34,477 bases of DNA, taken from a virus. The DNA lies in IMG/VR virus record IMGVR_UViG_3300032523_000296, positions 1-34,477 of that record; one strand, 5' to 3'. Each line of letters starts with the position of its first letter. Position 1 is the first letter of the stretch. A program made the translations under genes and the position numbers. Positions 24,799 through 30,900 of this stretch are shown here, piece after piece. The notes under the pieces are model-generated. The model saw only the letters and a list, made by a program, of their open reading frames with translations. It was not told where the DNA came from and did not search any database.

Positions 24799-25032
24799 TT
24801 ATATTTCCTCACATGTGTGGTTGTTTAATTGCTCTCCGTATAACACATCGTCACAGTCGCGACATCTAAAAAGACGAACGGTATCGAATGCTTCATGTAA
24901 GGAGTCCGAATGGTCGTTACCGTATTCAACCTTGGGTCCAGCGAGGACTTCAGGTGGAAATGGTCCTACGGGTGAATGAGCATTTCCAGGGACGGGATGT
25001 CCCTGTACTGCAAATTTTCTTACAACTTTCAT
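24799..25032 (-). CDS. Small zinc-finger-like protein
   Basis: A 77-residue protein ending in a putative zinc site: CRDC at 57-60 and NHTC at 71-74 (Cys57, Cys60, His72, Cys74). The N-terminal 45 residues are Pro/Gly rich and probably unstructured. The start overlaps the previous gene's stop as TGATG, so translation is likely coupled. It follows another zinc-ribbon-like gene. Function unknown; DNA, RNA or protein binding is possible. Confidence 0.65.
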   Translation of the reverse strand: MKVVRKFAVQGHPVPGNAHSPVGPFPPEVLAGPKVEYGNDHSDSLHEAFDTVRLFRCRDCDDVLYGEQLNNHTCEEI

Positions 25033-25301
25033 CAGGCATCTGGCTGAACGTCAGAAACTTTTTTTACTTTCTTAACAGGAGCCTCTGGCTCTTCTACAGG
25101 AACCTCTGACTCTTTAACTCCAGAAAGGATTAAAGTTGCATCTCTAACCTCTGACTTAGAAGCATCGCTAATTTCTAAAAGACCCGCAATTTGACGGTCT
25201 CTTAAAAACGACGGCAAACAAACATTGCAATAATCCACTTTAGATGCTGGACTTGGTGCATAGGTGTATTGAGCCGTATTTTCACAATTAACACATTTCA
25301 T
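25032..25301 (-). CDS. Small zinc-ribbon protein with acidic/lysine tail
   Basis: An 89-residue protein with a treble-clef or ribbon-like pair CVNC (3-6) and CNVC (25-28), then a helical region (RDRQIAGLLEISDASKSE) and a Glu/Pro/Lys-rich tail (PVEEPEAPVKKVKKVSD). The AAGGAG ribosome site is well placed. It overlaps the next gene by one base. The two-knuckle N-terminus resembles small actinobacterial phage zinc proteins of unknown function. Confidence 0.65.
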   Translation of the reverse strand: MKCVNCENTAQYTYAPSPASKVDYCNVCLPSFLRDRQIAGLLEISDASKSEVRDATLILSGVKESEVPVEEPEAPVKKVKKVSDVQPDA

Positions 25302-25311
25302 AGTTTTCTCC

Positions 25312-25575
25312 TTAACAATCCCACTTGCGTAATGCTAGTGCTTTTCTAGTTGGTTTTCCGTTTCTTTCCATTGGTCCTGGCATTCCGCCCATACGTGCAC
25401 AGAATGATTTACGACGTGATGCGTCTTTTGGAGAACGTGCTGCTCTTTCTCTGGAGACAGGTGCCTTTAAATTAGAACCAGGGTTTTCTCTTTCATAAGA
25501 TTTACGACCTGCTTCATTAAGACCACCTTTGGAATTTTTACCTTCCTTACGTTGCCATGCTGCTGACTTTGCCAT
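25312..25575 (-). CDS. DUF6321-like small basic protein
   Basis: An 87-residue basic protein matching a common phage family by eye: it opens AWQRKEGKNSKGGLNEAGRK, continues with ENPGSNLKAPVS and RRKSFCARMGGMPGP, and ends ALALRKWDC. That order and the terminal KWDC are characteristic of the family I know as DUF6321. The function is not established. The basic character and location in a virion gene cluster suggest DNA contact in the capsid. It starts 2 nt after the preceding gene. Confidence 0.75.
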   Translation of the reverse strand: MAKSAAWQRKEGKNSKGGLNEAGRKSYERENPGSNLKAPVSRERAARSPKDASRRKSFCARMGGMPGPMERNGKPTRKALALRKWDC

Positions 25576-25577
25576 AA

Positions 25578-26354
25578 TTACTTCTTACGAGGACGTGGAG
25601 CAGATTTTTTAGCAGTAGCCCTTTTAGCAGCAGCCTTTTTAGCAACTGGTGTTGGAGCCATTCCTTTGTTATCAGGATGGTCTGGGTTCTTCATAATTTT
25701 TCCACCAGGACCTTGAACTACTTTAGGAACAAATGCACCTGCAGTTTGTGCAGGGGCTGTTGACGCAGCAGTTGCTTGTGGTGCTTCAGGAGCAGCAGGT
25801 GCTGGAGATTGGTTTTGTGCAGGTGCTGCTTCTGTGTAGGGATTGTACTTTGCTTGAATATCTCCTACTTTAAACTCACTTACTCTACCTCTTTTACCAA
25901 TAGAGTTTACTGCACGAGTTTTTGCTCTTAACTCTGCAACGGTATTTGCACTAGATAATGCAGAAGTATTTAATTCATGATTTTGTTCAGAACCTAAACG
26001 TTCCATACCTTGTGCATGTCCTGTACGAAGTTTACGCATTTCAAATCTTTGTTGACCTGCTGCATCACGAGAACCTGTTTGTAATTTTTCTGTTTGCATA
26101 GATTGACGAACAGTAAGTTCACGACGTTGCATTCCTGATTCGTGTCTTTGTTTCATTCCTTGAAGGTCTTTGCTGTAACCGTGCTGACGTTCGTTACGAA
26201 CACTTGACAATGCGTGGTTAGCAGCAAGGTAAGACATGTCTCTACGACGGTCCTGAGCACCTTTAAACATGTTGTCAATGCCATCTGCAATCGGCTTTAC
26301 AATGTTAGGCATTCCTCCTGGAGGAGCACCCATAGGAATCTGGTTCATAGTCAT
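25578..26354 (-). CDS. Probable internal virion protein with histone-H1-like tail
   Basis: A 258-residue protein. Residues 30-150 are helical, charged and Gln/Met/Arg rich (QDRRRDMSYLAANHALSSVR, then QRRELTVRQSMQTEKLQTGS), probably a long coiled coil. An Ala/Pro/Gln linker (about 175-205) follows. The C-terminal 30 residues are Lys/Ala/Pro repeats (AKKAAAKRATAKKSAPRPRK), like bacterial histone-H1-like tails. It may enter the capsid and contact DNA, or act as an ejection/internal protein. That is inference. The start (MTMNQIPMG) follows AGGAG at 11 nt. Confidence 0.6.
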   Translation of the reverse strand: MTMNQIPMGAPPGGMPNIVKPIADGIDNMFKGAQDRRRDMSYLAANHALSSVRNERQHGYSKDLQGMKQRHESGMQRRELTVRQSMQTEKLQTGSRDAAGQQRFEMRKLRTGHAQGMERLGSEQNHELNTSALSSANTVAELRAKTRAVNSIGKRGRVSEFKVGDIQAKYNPYTEAAPAQNQSPAPAAPEAPQATAASTAPAQTAGAFVPKVVQGPGGKIMKNPDHPDNKGMAPTPVAKKAAAKRATAKKSAPRPRKK

Positions 26355-26368
26355 GGCTACAGTTTCTC

Positions 26369-26737
26369 CTAAAAATCTTTCTTTGTGGGGCTAATCTGTT
26401 TAATTGCTTCTAATAAAACAATCTGGTTTTGACTGCGGGTAATCTCAGCCTCTTCAAGTTTCTTTTCCAGTTTGTCCTGTCGTCGTTCTAGACGGTTAAC
26501 CACGTCCTTGACCGATTTGCCACCATTATGGCTAAGTTCGCCATCTAACTTGTTAAGGCGAGCCATCACTCCTGGGACAGCGTCACGACCTGCTTCAGCG
26601 TCAGAACCTTCCCAGTCCAGAATAAACTTTGCCCATCTTCCAAATAGTTTACTAACTTTTTTAAACAAGGGATACAAGACGGCACACCCTCCAAGGATAA
26701 TTCCAATAATCATGGAAACGGTTTCTAGTGTGGTCAT
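26369..26737 (-). CDS. Membrane-anchored coiled-coil protein (DUF2746-like)
   Basis: A 122-residue protein with one N-terminal transmembrane helix (about 8-28, VSMIIGIILGGCAVLYPLFK). A short amphipathic segment follows, then a helical coiled coil (VKDVVNRLERRQDKLEKKLE). The 'NGGKSVKDVVNRLE' turn is reminiscent of DUF2746-type proteins that occur near holins in actinophages. It probably sits in the inner membrane with its coiled coil in the cytoplasm, possibly as a lysis accessory. Adjacent to a second membrane protein gene. Confidence 0.55.
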   Translation of the reverse strand: MTTLETVSMIIGIILGGCAVLYPLFKKVSKLFGRWAKFILDWEGSDAEAGRDAVPGVMARLNKLDGELSHNGGKSVKDVVNRLERRQDKLEKKLEEAEITRSQNQIVLLEAIKQISPTKKDF

Positions 26738-26756
26738 CTTGTATCCCTTAGATTAA

Positions 26757-27038
26757 TTACTTTTTGTTGGCTGACTTTTTAGCAGCGTCTGTAATTTTTT
26801 TAGATACTTCGCTTGCTGCTTTTTCTGCAACAAGTCCAAATGCTGGGTCTTTCTTATTAATGAAGCGAAGTGCTACAGGAACAAGTGAAGCCCAAAGTGC
26901 ATTTGCAACAAGTAGCCATTCTCCTTGACCAAAGTCAAGTGGGCTTGCCAGGTTGCTTGTCTGTGCAACAATCATTACTGCGCCAACTACTTGACCAATA
27001 AGATTGCGTACGTAGGACTCAATCAGTGCTTTATTCAT
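26757..27038 (-). CDS. Holin-like membrane protein
   Basis: A 93-residue protein with two hydrophobic helices (about 12-30 and 42-60) and a very lysine-rich C-terminal tail (KKITDAAKKSANKK). Two helices, short length and a charged tail fit small phage holins. The segment INKKDPAFG after the second helix resembles the loop of actinophage holins. It has AAGGAGA just before the start. It is one of two holin candidates in this window; sequence alone cannot decide which is the lysis timer. Confidence 0.55.
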   Translation of the reverse strand: MNKALIESYVRNLIGQVVGAVMIVAQTSNLASPLDFGQGEWLLVANALWASLVPVALRFINKKDPAFGLVAEKAASEVSKKITDAAKKSANKK

Positions 27039-27052
27039 TTATATCTCCTTAA

Positions 27053-27070
27053 CGTGTCCGAATTGACACG
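27053..27070 (-). promoter_or_regulatory. Stem-loop in the leader of the holin-like gene
   Basis: CGTGTC (27053-27058) and GACACG (27065-27070) form a perfect 6-bp stem with a 6-nt loop, ending 3 nt before the AAGGAG ribosome site on the minus strand. It could influence translation timing of the holin-like gene or serve as a DNA-binding site. Confidence 0.35.
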
Positions 27071-27175
27071 CCAATAGTTTAGTCGTCTTCTCGGTTTCTA
27101 AGTGGAGTTTCGGTTTAGTTTTAAATTAAATAGCCACGAATGATGCTTAGTAGGAACTAAGTTAAGCAAATAAAT

Positions 27176-27204
27176 AAGCCGTAGGCTGGTTAAACCTACG
27201 GCTT
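27176..27204 (-). terminator. Intrinsic terminator after the lipoprotein gene
   Basis: AAGCCGTAGG (27176-27185) pairs perfectly with CCTACGGCTT (27195-27204), with a 9-nt loop. On the minus strand the stem is followed by ATTTATTTGC, a T-rich stretch. It lies 7 nt beyond the lipoprotein stop. It isolates the small-protein/lysis cluster from the holin-like gene downstream. The plus-strand side also has a GTTTTAG, so it might act both ways. Confidence 0.7.
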
Positions 27205-27211
27205 GTTTTAG

Positions 27212-27487
27212 TTAACCCTGTGGTGTTGGTAACGGAATTGGTTCTGGTGTTGCAACGCTATCTTCACTCCATGGTTCTGGTAAATCTTGTGTTGCATTTG
27301 GGTCTTCAGTTGGTAGCGGATTTGGTGCTTGTGGTATGTCTTTTAAAGAATCACTTGGAATAAGGATTGTTGGATTTTCAACGATGTTGTCGTGAATATC
27401 AAATGGACCAACAGGAGCGTTAACGCTGCATCCTGTTAGTAGTATGGAGGTTAGTCCTAGTGCTGCTAATTTCGGTGTTAGTAACAT
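27212..27487 (-). CDS. Short proline-rich lipoprotein
   Basis: A 91-residue protein with a type II signal peptide: basic start, hydrophobic core (LAALGLTSILLTG) and lipobox LTGC with Cys20. The mature chain is Pro/Asp/Glu rich with PLPTEDPNATQDLPEPW and PEPIPLPTPQG, an extended, secretion-style sequence without recognisable domain. Phage lipoproteins can be spanin subunits or superinfection-exclusion proteins that block DNA entry; both are possible. The outer-membrane spanin role is less likely if the host is a monoderm actinobacterium. Confidence 0.7.
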   Translation of the reverse strand: MLLTPKLAALGLTSILLTGCSVNAPVGPFDIHDNIVENPTILIPSDSLKDIPQAPNPLPTEDPNATQDLPEPWSEDSVATPEPIPLPTPQG

Positions 27488-27566
27488 GGCTTCAGCATAA
27501 CCCTTAACCGAAAAAATGTTAAGTCCCCAGAATAAAAACCTTTAAAGAAGGTGATAGGGTGTATTC

Positions 27567-27634
27567 ATACTTCTTTAGAAGTATAGCCTCTGGTCCCTCG
27601 GTACAAATGTACCTTTCGGGGAGGGACCAGGGGC
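27567..27634. other. Compound inverted-repeat element (possible structured RNA/terminator)
   Basis: Three inverted repeats are stacked here. ATACTTCT/AGAAGTAT at 27567-27584 has a 2-nt loop. A 14-bp stem GCCTCTGGTCCCTC/GAGGGACCAGGGGC (27586-27599 with 27621-27634) has one wobble. Nested inside it is GGTAC/GTACC (27600-27604 with 27609-27613). On the plus strand the large stem is followed by GTTTTAATT; on the minus strand by the smaller hairpin. It lies in the gap between the 87-residue gene and the lipoprotein gene. It could be a bidirectional terminator or a small structured RNA. Confidence 0.6.
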
Positions 27635-27637
27635 GTT

Positions 27638-27901
27638 TTAATTAGAACCGCCGTCACCACCCATACCACCGTCACCACCAGGACCATAAGCAGAAGAGGT
27701 CTCTCCCATACCTGATACTGGTTCATTTACAGCAGCAGTCATATAGCCACCGTAACCACTGTACTGACTAATAGACATTGGGTACATTGCGGAATAAAAA
27801 CCATTACCAACAAACCCTCTATCAGGATTCATTAGCCCTTGTCTACGAATGTTTTCTTCGTTAGCAACTGCATTAATAAATTGATTACTTAAAACGTTCA
27901 T
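27638..27901 (-). CDS. Small Gly/Met/Tyr-rich protein
   Basis: An 87-residue protein with a helical N-terminus (LSNQFINAVANEENIRRQ), a Tyr/Ser/Gly middle (YSAMYPMSISQYSGYGGYMT) and a Gly-rich end (GPGGDGGMGGDGGSN). It overlaps the DUF7455-like gene stop as ATGA, supporting translation. No family recognised; the low-complexity, aromatic Gly-rich chain is probably disordered. Confidence 0.6.
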   Translation of the reverse strand: MNVLSNQFINAVANEENIRRQGLMNPDRGFVGNGFYSAMYPMSISQYSGYGGYMTAAVNEPVSGMGETSSAYGPGGDGGMGGDGGSN

Positions 27902-28080
27902 ACGGTTGCCAATGCTGGATGAAGAAGGTGTTCTGGGTCTTCAATGCTAATAGATTTATCTTTTAGAGCAGGACCAAATTCTTTTGAATGATGTCCGCAA
28001 AATAGTAACTCACCGTTAAGTAAAATGAAACGAACCATAGCACTAGCAGTGCAACGGTCACAGCGGTCATTTGCGTTCAT
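27898..28080 (-). CDS. DUF7455-like zinc-binding protein
   Basis: A 60-residue protein with CDRC at 7-10, a beta hairpin (AMVRFILLNGELLF) and CGHH at 28-31. This C-x2-C ... C-x-H-H pattern and the following KEFGPAL match the small actinobacterial DUF7455 family, whose function is unknown. The predicted zinc ligands are Cys7, Cys10, Cys28 and His30 or His31. It overlaps both neighbours by 4 nt (ATGA). Its presence supports an actinobacterial host. Confidence 0.8.
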   Translation of the reverse strand: MNANDRCDRCTASAMVRFILLNGELLFCGHHSKEFGPALKDKSISIEDPEHLLHPALATV

Positions 28081-28367
28081 TTTTTCTTCTTTCTGTCGGT
28101 GTTACCCCTGGCGATGTTCTTACTAGCAGACATTACACGTAAATTGGAAGAAGAATCGTTTGAACGGTTGTTATCTTTATGGTCAACATGCTCATCTTTA
28201 CCAAGTTTTCTACCTAGTTGTTTTTCTTTTTTGTCACGGGCTTGGTTACTAGTTGTAGTGGTTTGCGTTTTTGGGTCGTAAGTAGTAACTACTTTACGTC
28301 CTTTGTTCTTACCGCTTTTAATTGTGTAAGGGCCGTATGTGACTTTCTTTTTACTAGGTAGTGTCAT
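28077..28367 (-). CDS. HNH-motif protein
   Basis: A 96-residue basic protein with an HNH-like core: LGRKLGKDEHVDHKDNNRSN, then SNLRVMSASKN. His60 and His63 start the motif (HVDH), and Asn75 and Asn84 complete the pattern typical of HNH nucleases that act on phage DNA ends or as free-standing homing-type nucleases. The N-terminal 45 residues are Lys/Thr rich and may bind DNA. It is close to the endolysin gene rather than the terminase gene. Without the CxxC zinc pairs of some HNH families, activity is likely but unproven. Confidence 0.75.
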   Translation of the reverse strand: MTLPSKKKVTYGPYTIKSGKNKGRKVVTTYDPKTQTTTTSNQARDKKEKQLGRKLGKDEHVDHKDNNRSNDSSSNLRVMSASKNIARGNTDRKKKK

Positions 28368-28378
28368 CGTCTACTTTC

Positions 28379-28927
28379 TTATTTACCGCAGCAACTGCAA
28401 ACGGCTACTGGAGCAGCAGGTGCTGCACTCTTAAACTTTGGACGACCGAAGCCTACAATGGAAATCATCTCTCCAGCCTTGTTCTTCTTAAATCCACGAA
28501 GTTTCTTTGAAACCTGTCCGCCATTTCTTTGGCTTCCTTTTTTATCTGGGCTTGTGTTTCCTTCGATGCACCAAACAGTTCCATCACCGTTATCTTTAAT
28601 AACAATACCTACGTGAGAAATTCTGTTGACATCGTCTGATGGGAAATCAAAATACGCAATATCTCCTGGTTCTGGGTCAGCAATATCTGCGTCAATCCAA
28701 GAGTTTGCTTTCTTAAACGCTGCTGCTCCACCAGGTGTGTAAACAGTATTAGGAACCTTTACTCCTGCTTCATTTGCACACCAGTTTACGAAAGAACCGC
28801 ACCATGGTTGAAAGTTAGCCTTTGTATAAGCACCGTACTTTGTTTCATTATCTTTTGGACCTTCAATGGTTCCAAGTTCTGCTTTTGCAACTTCAATAAG
28901 TTTTGCAACTGTTCCCATGTCTGCCAT
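28379..28927 (-). CDS. CHAP-domain endolysin
   Basis: A 182-residue cysteine peptidase/amidase. Residues 1-20 form a helix (VAKLIEVAKAELGTIEGP) before the catalytic Cys43 in PWCGSFVNWC. His105 is in RISHVGIVI, and the third-residue region is WCIEGNTS (Glu122, Asn124). The order and spacing match CHAP enzymes that cut peptidoglycan cross-bridges or the sugar-peptide bond. The C-terminus (AAPAAPVAVCSCCGK) is a short Cys-rich tail rather than a full cell-wall-binding domain, which is unusual. It is encoded immediately after a membrane protein that could be the holin (TAATG overlap). Confidence 0.88.
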   Translation of the reverse strand: MADMGTVAKLIEVAKAELGTIEGPKDNETKYGAYTKANFQPWCGSFVNWCANEAGVKVPNTVYTPGGAAAFKKANSWIDADIADPEPGDIAYFDFPSDDVNRISHVGIVIKDNGDGTVWCIEGNTSPDKKGSQRNGGQVSKKLRGFKKNKAGEMISIVGFGRPKFKSAAPAAPVAVCSCCGK

Positions 28928-29304
28928 TAGTTCTTATCCCAATCTTCGTCTACAGGTTGTTCTTCTGGAACCTGTCCATCTGGCTTTCCTAAAGTTGGTG
29001 CAATAGTTACTGCAACACCTGATTGATTTGCTTCAACCTGTAGGTCTGCTGCTGTTTTAGAGTTAACATCAACTGCTGCAAATGCTGAGTTGATTTCGTC
29101 TAAGGAAAGTCTTCCATCATTCATGAAGCCACGAGCAAGTTTTTCAACAACTGCTGCCACTGCTGTAAGACCAGCGACTGTAACTGCGTTTACAAGCGTA
29201 ATTCCAGCAATGGCTCCAGCACCAATAACTCCAAGACCACTTGCAGCAAATACTGCAACGATTCGTAGGAGAATGTTCCCAAACATTCTAAATCCTTTTT
29301 TCAT
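28927..29304 (-). CDS. Probable holin/membrane protein next to the endolysin
   Basis: I place the start at the ATG complementary to 29302-29304 (125 residues), with AAGGAG about 10 nt upstream; a longer frame to 29376 overlaps another gene. Residues about 8-60 are hydrophobic, forming two helices (ILLRIVAVFAASGLGVIG, then ITLVNAVTVAGLTAVAAVVE). A C-terminal soluble part follows, with an EF-hand-like stretch (NDGRLSLDEINSAF) and an acidic end. A short two-helix protein directly upstream of, and overlapping, the endolysin gene is the better holin candidate by position. Function inferred. Confidence 0.6.
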   Translation of the reverse strand: MKKGFRMFGNILLRIVAVFAASGLGVIGAGAIAGITLVNAVTVAGLTAVAAVVEKLARGFMNDGRLSLDEINSAFAAVDVNSKTAADLQVEANQSGVAVTIAPTLGKPDGQVPEEQPVDEDWDKN

Positions 29305-29461
29305 TTTCAAATGACTCCTTAATCGCATTACGCTTCTTACTGGTTCTATCTCGATTACGATTAGTGCGACGGTCATTAAAAATAGCGGTTTGTTGATTCA
29401 GTTTATAGTTTCCAGGTGCACCAGCAGTTATATCAACGGTAGTTGGTTTCTTCTTTGGCAC
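29288..29461 (-). CDS. 57-residue basic protein with GTG start
   Basis: This frame fills the gap between the Ntn-hydrolase gene and the membrane protein. It begins at GTG (complement of 29459-29461) as MPKKKPTTVDITAGAPGNYK and ends NAIKESFENEKRI. The GTG is immediately preceded by an in-frame stop, so no longer start exists. The chain is rich in Lys, Arg and Asn and resembles small DNA- or virion-binding phage proteins. Its 3' end overlaps the membrane protein start by 17 nt, where the membrane gene's own ribosome site is embedded. There is no clear Shine-Dalgarno, so confidence is moderate. Confidence 0.6.
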   Translation of the reverse strand: MPKKKPTTVDITAGAPGNYKLNQQTAIFNDRRTNRNRDRTSKKRNAIKESFENEKRI

Positions 29462-29479
29462 CTACAAATTGTAAAGCGT

Positions 29480-30025
29480 TTATTCGTATTTGTACTGCTC
29501 TTTTTTAATAAAGGGTCCAGAGGTGTAGGCATCTTGTGAAGCAGCAATCTTTAGAGCCTCTAACGGGGTTGCACCAGCCAATATTGCTCCTACTGCGTAC
29601 TTGGCTCCAGAACCCACTGCGTAGATGCCATCGTCTCTGAGTCCTACAGACAAATCATCTTCAACGCTAAATAAGGTTCCCGCCACAGAAATTATGAAAG
29701 AGAACCTGGATTCACCATCTGTGCTCTCTTGCTCAAAACTAAAGCCATTATCGGTTAAACACTTACGCAAAGAGGGAACTACCTTTGCAATCATAAAATG
29801 ATAAGGGTCTCGCAAGTCTCTTGCGGTAGGTGTTGGTGGGTCCCAGATGTGTTGTGCTACATCGCAAGGCATAGCCTCACCAGAACCAGCAATTAAAAAC
29901 TCTCCACGCTTTGAAACTTTAACCATCTTAGAGTGGTTGTACTTACGTCCGTCACTACCAGTGGTTTGGTTATCGCAAAAGATGATGCTTTTTTCGTCAT
30001 GCTGAACACCAACGATAGTAGTCAT
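29480..30025 (-). CDS. HslV/proteasome-beta-like Ntn hydrolase
   Basis: A 181-residue protein of the length of HslV. After Met, the chain begins TTIVGV, so Thr2 would become the N-terminal nucleophile. The family's other active-site features are visible: Asp18 in FCDNQTT, a K-M-V-K-V block (Lys33, equivalent to the catalytic lysine), the IAGSG turn (44-48), and AVGSGAKYAVGAILAG with the Ser-Gly pair. A C-terminal helix with ATPLEALKIAASQDAYTSGP matches the HslV 'AREIAEKALDIAGDICIYT' region. HslV forms a hexameric protease gated by HslU. No HslU-like ATPase is in the window, so the phage protein may be free-standing or use a host partner. Confidence 0.85.
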   Translation of the reverse strand: MTTIVGVQHDEKSIIFCDNQTTGSDGRKYNHSKMVKVSKRGEFLIAGSGEAMPCDVAQHIWDPPTPTARDLRDPYHFMIAKVVPSLRKCLTDNGFSFEQESTDGESRFSFIISVAGTLFSVEDDLSVGLRDDGIYAVGSGAKYAVGAILAGATPLEALKIAASQDAYTSGPFIKKEQYKYE

Positions 30026-30046
30026 TTTTTCCCTTAGATTGGAGGA

Positions 30047-30074
30047 GGGTTAGAGATAAGTTTACCTCTAACCC
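30047..30074 (-). promoter_or_regulatory. Stem-loop in the leader of the Ntn-hydrolase gene
   Basis: GGGTTAGAG (30047-30055) and CTCTAACCC (30066-30074) form a 9-bp perfect stem with a 10-nt loop, about 22 nt upstream of the ATG. On the minus strand it is followed by CTCCTCC and not by a U-run, so it looks more like an mRNA-processing, stability or attenuation element than a terminator. The pyrimidine CTCCTCC could in principle mask a purine-rich ribosome site. Confidence 0.4.
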
Positions 30075-30096
30075 CCCTGTATAAAAAGGCTGAGTT

Positions 30097-30366
30097 TTAG
30101 CCCTTATAAGTTAAAGAACCTGCAAAAGCCGTTGGTTTCTGCAATTCATTAAGTTTGGTTGGTTCCATCTTTACACTCTTACGAGGGGTGTTTGCTTGAA
30201 CTTCTGCTTTTAGCCAGCGTTTTGCAGCAGATGCGTTTTTCCAAGCAGATAAGGCTGTTACAACGTTATCGTCCTGGTCATTAGTTAATGTCCAAGTAGC
30301 AAGCCATGCTCCACCTTTTTCTGCGTTAAGCAAAAGGGTTGCTTTGAACTGATTATTTTTCTTCAC
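30097..30366 (-). CDS. Small hypothetical protein, first minus gene after the divergent region
   Basis: An 89-residue protein with GTG start (complement of 30364-30366) and GGAG 5 nt away. The chain is a beta-rich block (QFKATLLLNAEKGGAWLATW) followed by a helix (SAWKNASAAKRWLKAEVQAN) and a basic tail. It resembles small DNA- or RNA-binding proteins of the 'beta-beta-alpha' type, but no named family is recognised. It is the first gene of the minus-strand run that includes the Ntn hydrolase. Confidence 0.6.
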   Translation of the reverse strand: MKKNNQFKATLLLNAEKGGAWLATWTLTNDQDDNVVTALSAWKNASAAKRWLKAEVQANTPRKSVKMEPTKLNELQKPTAFAGSLTYKG

Positions 30367-30419
30367 GGATTCTCCTTAGTTTGCGAAGTTATTGCCTACC
30401 TTATCATTAGAATGCGGGC
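30367..30419. promoter_or_regulatory. Divergent intergenic region, candidate promoters
   Basis: Fifty-three nucleotides separate the only minus-to-plus divergent gene pair, so promoters for both directions are expected here. On the plus strand there is TATCAT (30402-30407) as a possible -10, with TTGCGA (30381-30386) at a 15-nt spacing as a weak -35. That would give a transcript starting almost at the ATG. On the minus strand I see the strong AAGGAG ribosome site, but no convincing -10/-35 pair. Confidence 0.4.
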
Positions 30420-30626
30420 ATGGCGTTAAAAGACATAGATTTTCGCGGAATTCCCACACATGAGTGCCCTGTGTGCCAGTCACGCCTATTCAAGGTCTTT
30501 GCGATGTTTGAGGATTACGACATAGCCCTATGGGGCGTAGATGCTGAGTGTGCCGAATGCAATGCCCTGGTCACGGTTCCATGCCCAGTTGACTCCCCAG
30601 AGTACAAGGTGATGAATGAAGATTAA
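30420..30626 (+). CDS. Small zinc-ribbon protein on the plus strand
   Basis: A 68-residue protein with CPVC at 16-19 and CAEC at 44-47, plus Cys55, forming a probable zinc ribbon. The intervening segment (RLFKVFAMFEDYDIALWGVD) is a beta hairpin. It has no obvious ribosome site upstream, so it may be translated from a nearly leaderless transcript. It is the first of two plus-strand genes among otherwise minus-strand genes, and the second overlaps its end by 11 nt. Function unknown; the separate direction suggests its own expression, as in moron-type phage genes. Confidence 0.7.
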   Translation: MALKDIDFRGIPTHECPVCQSRLFKVFAMFEDYDIALWGVDAECAECNALVTVPCPVDSPEYKVMNED

Positions 30627-30900
30627 TGAGATTCCACAAGTTACCCAACAGTTGTTCACGAAGGCTTATTGGACAAAGGTAAACATTATTGAGTTTTGGG
30701 CATTTAGTACAAAACTTGTCATCATCATTCCAGGACTTCTTTTTGGTATTCAGTTCTGGTGGTTATACCTATTTGCCTTGGCTTCTAGCCTTGCATTAAT
30801 TTTGACATCAACAATTAAAACACTTCCCACCATTATTTACTTTAACGTTGTGTGGTGTTGCTTGGCTACGACTGCAATTTTGAAGCACTTCCTGGGTTAA
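30616..30900 (+). CDS. Small integral membrane protein on the plus strand
   Basis: A 94-residue protein. After about 30 polar residues, three hydrophobic stretches follow (FSTKLVIIIPGLLFGIQFWW, YLFALASSLALILTS, and IIYFNVVWCCLATTAIL), probably two or three transmembrane helices. The ribosome site AAGGTG is 5 nt before ATG, inside the upstream gene. Its last 35 nt overlap the end of the halogenase gene, which runs the other way. Possible roles include superinfection exclusion or membrane signalling, but I do not recognise a family. Confidence 0.65.
   Translation: MKINEIPQVTQQLFTKAYWTKVNIIEFWAFSTKLVIIIPGLLFGIQFWWLYLFALASSLALILTSTIKTLPTIIYFNVVWCCLATTAILKHFLG

Noticed and set aside
29305-29376. 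Longer N-terminus for the holin-like gene
   Set aside because: The extension overlaps the 57-residue gene; the ATG at 29304 has AAGGAG upstream and gives a sensible basic-then-hydrophobic start.
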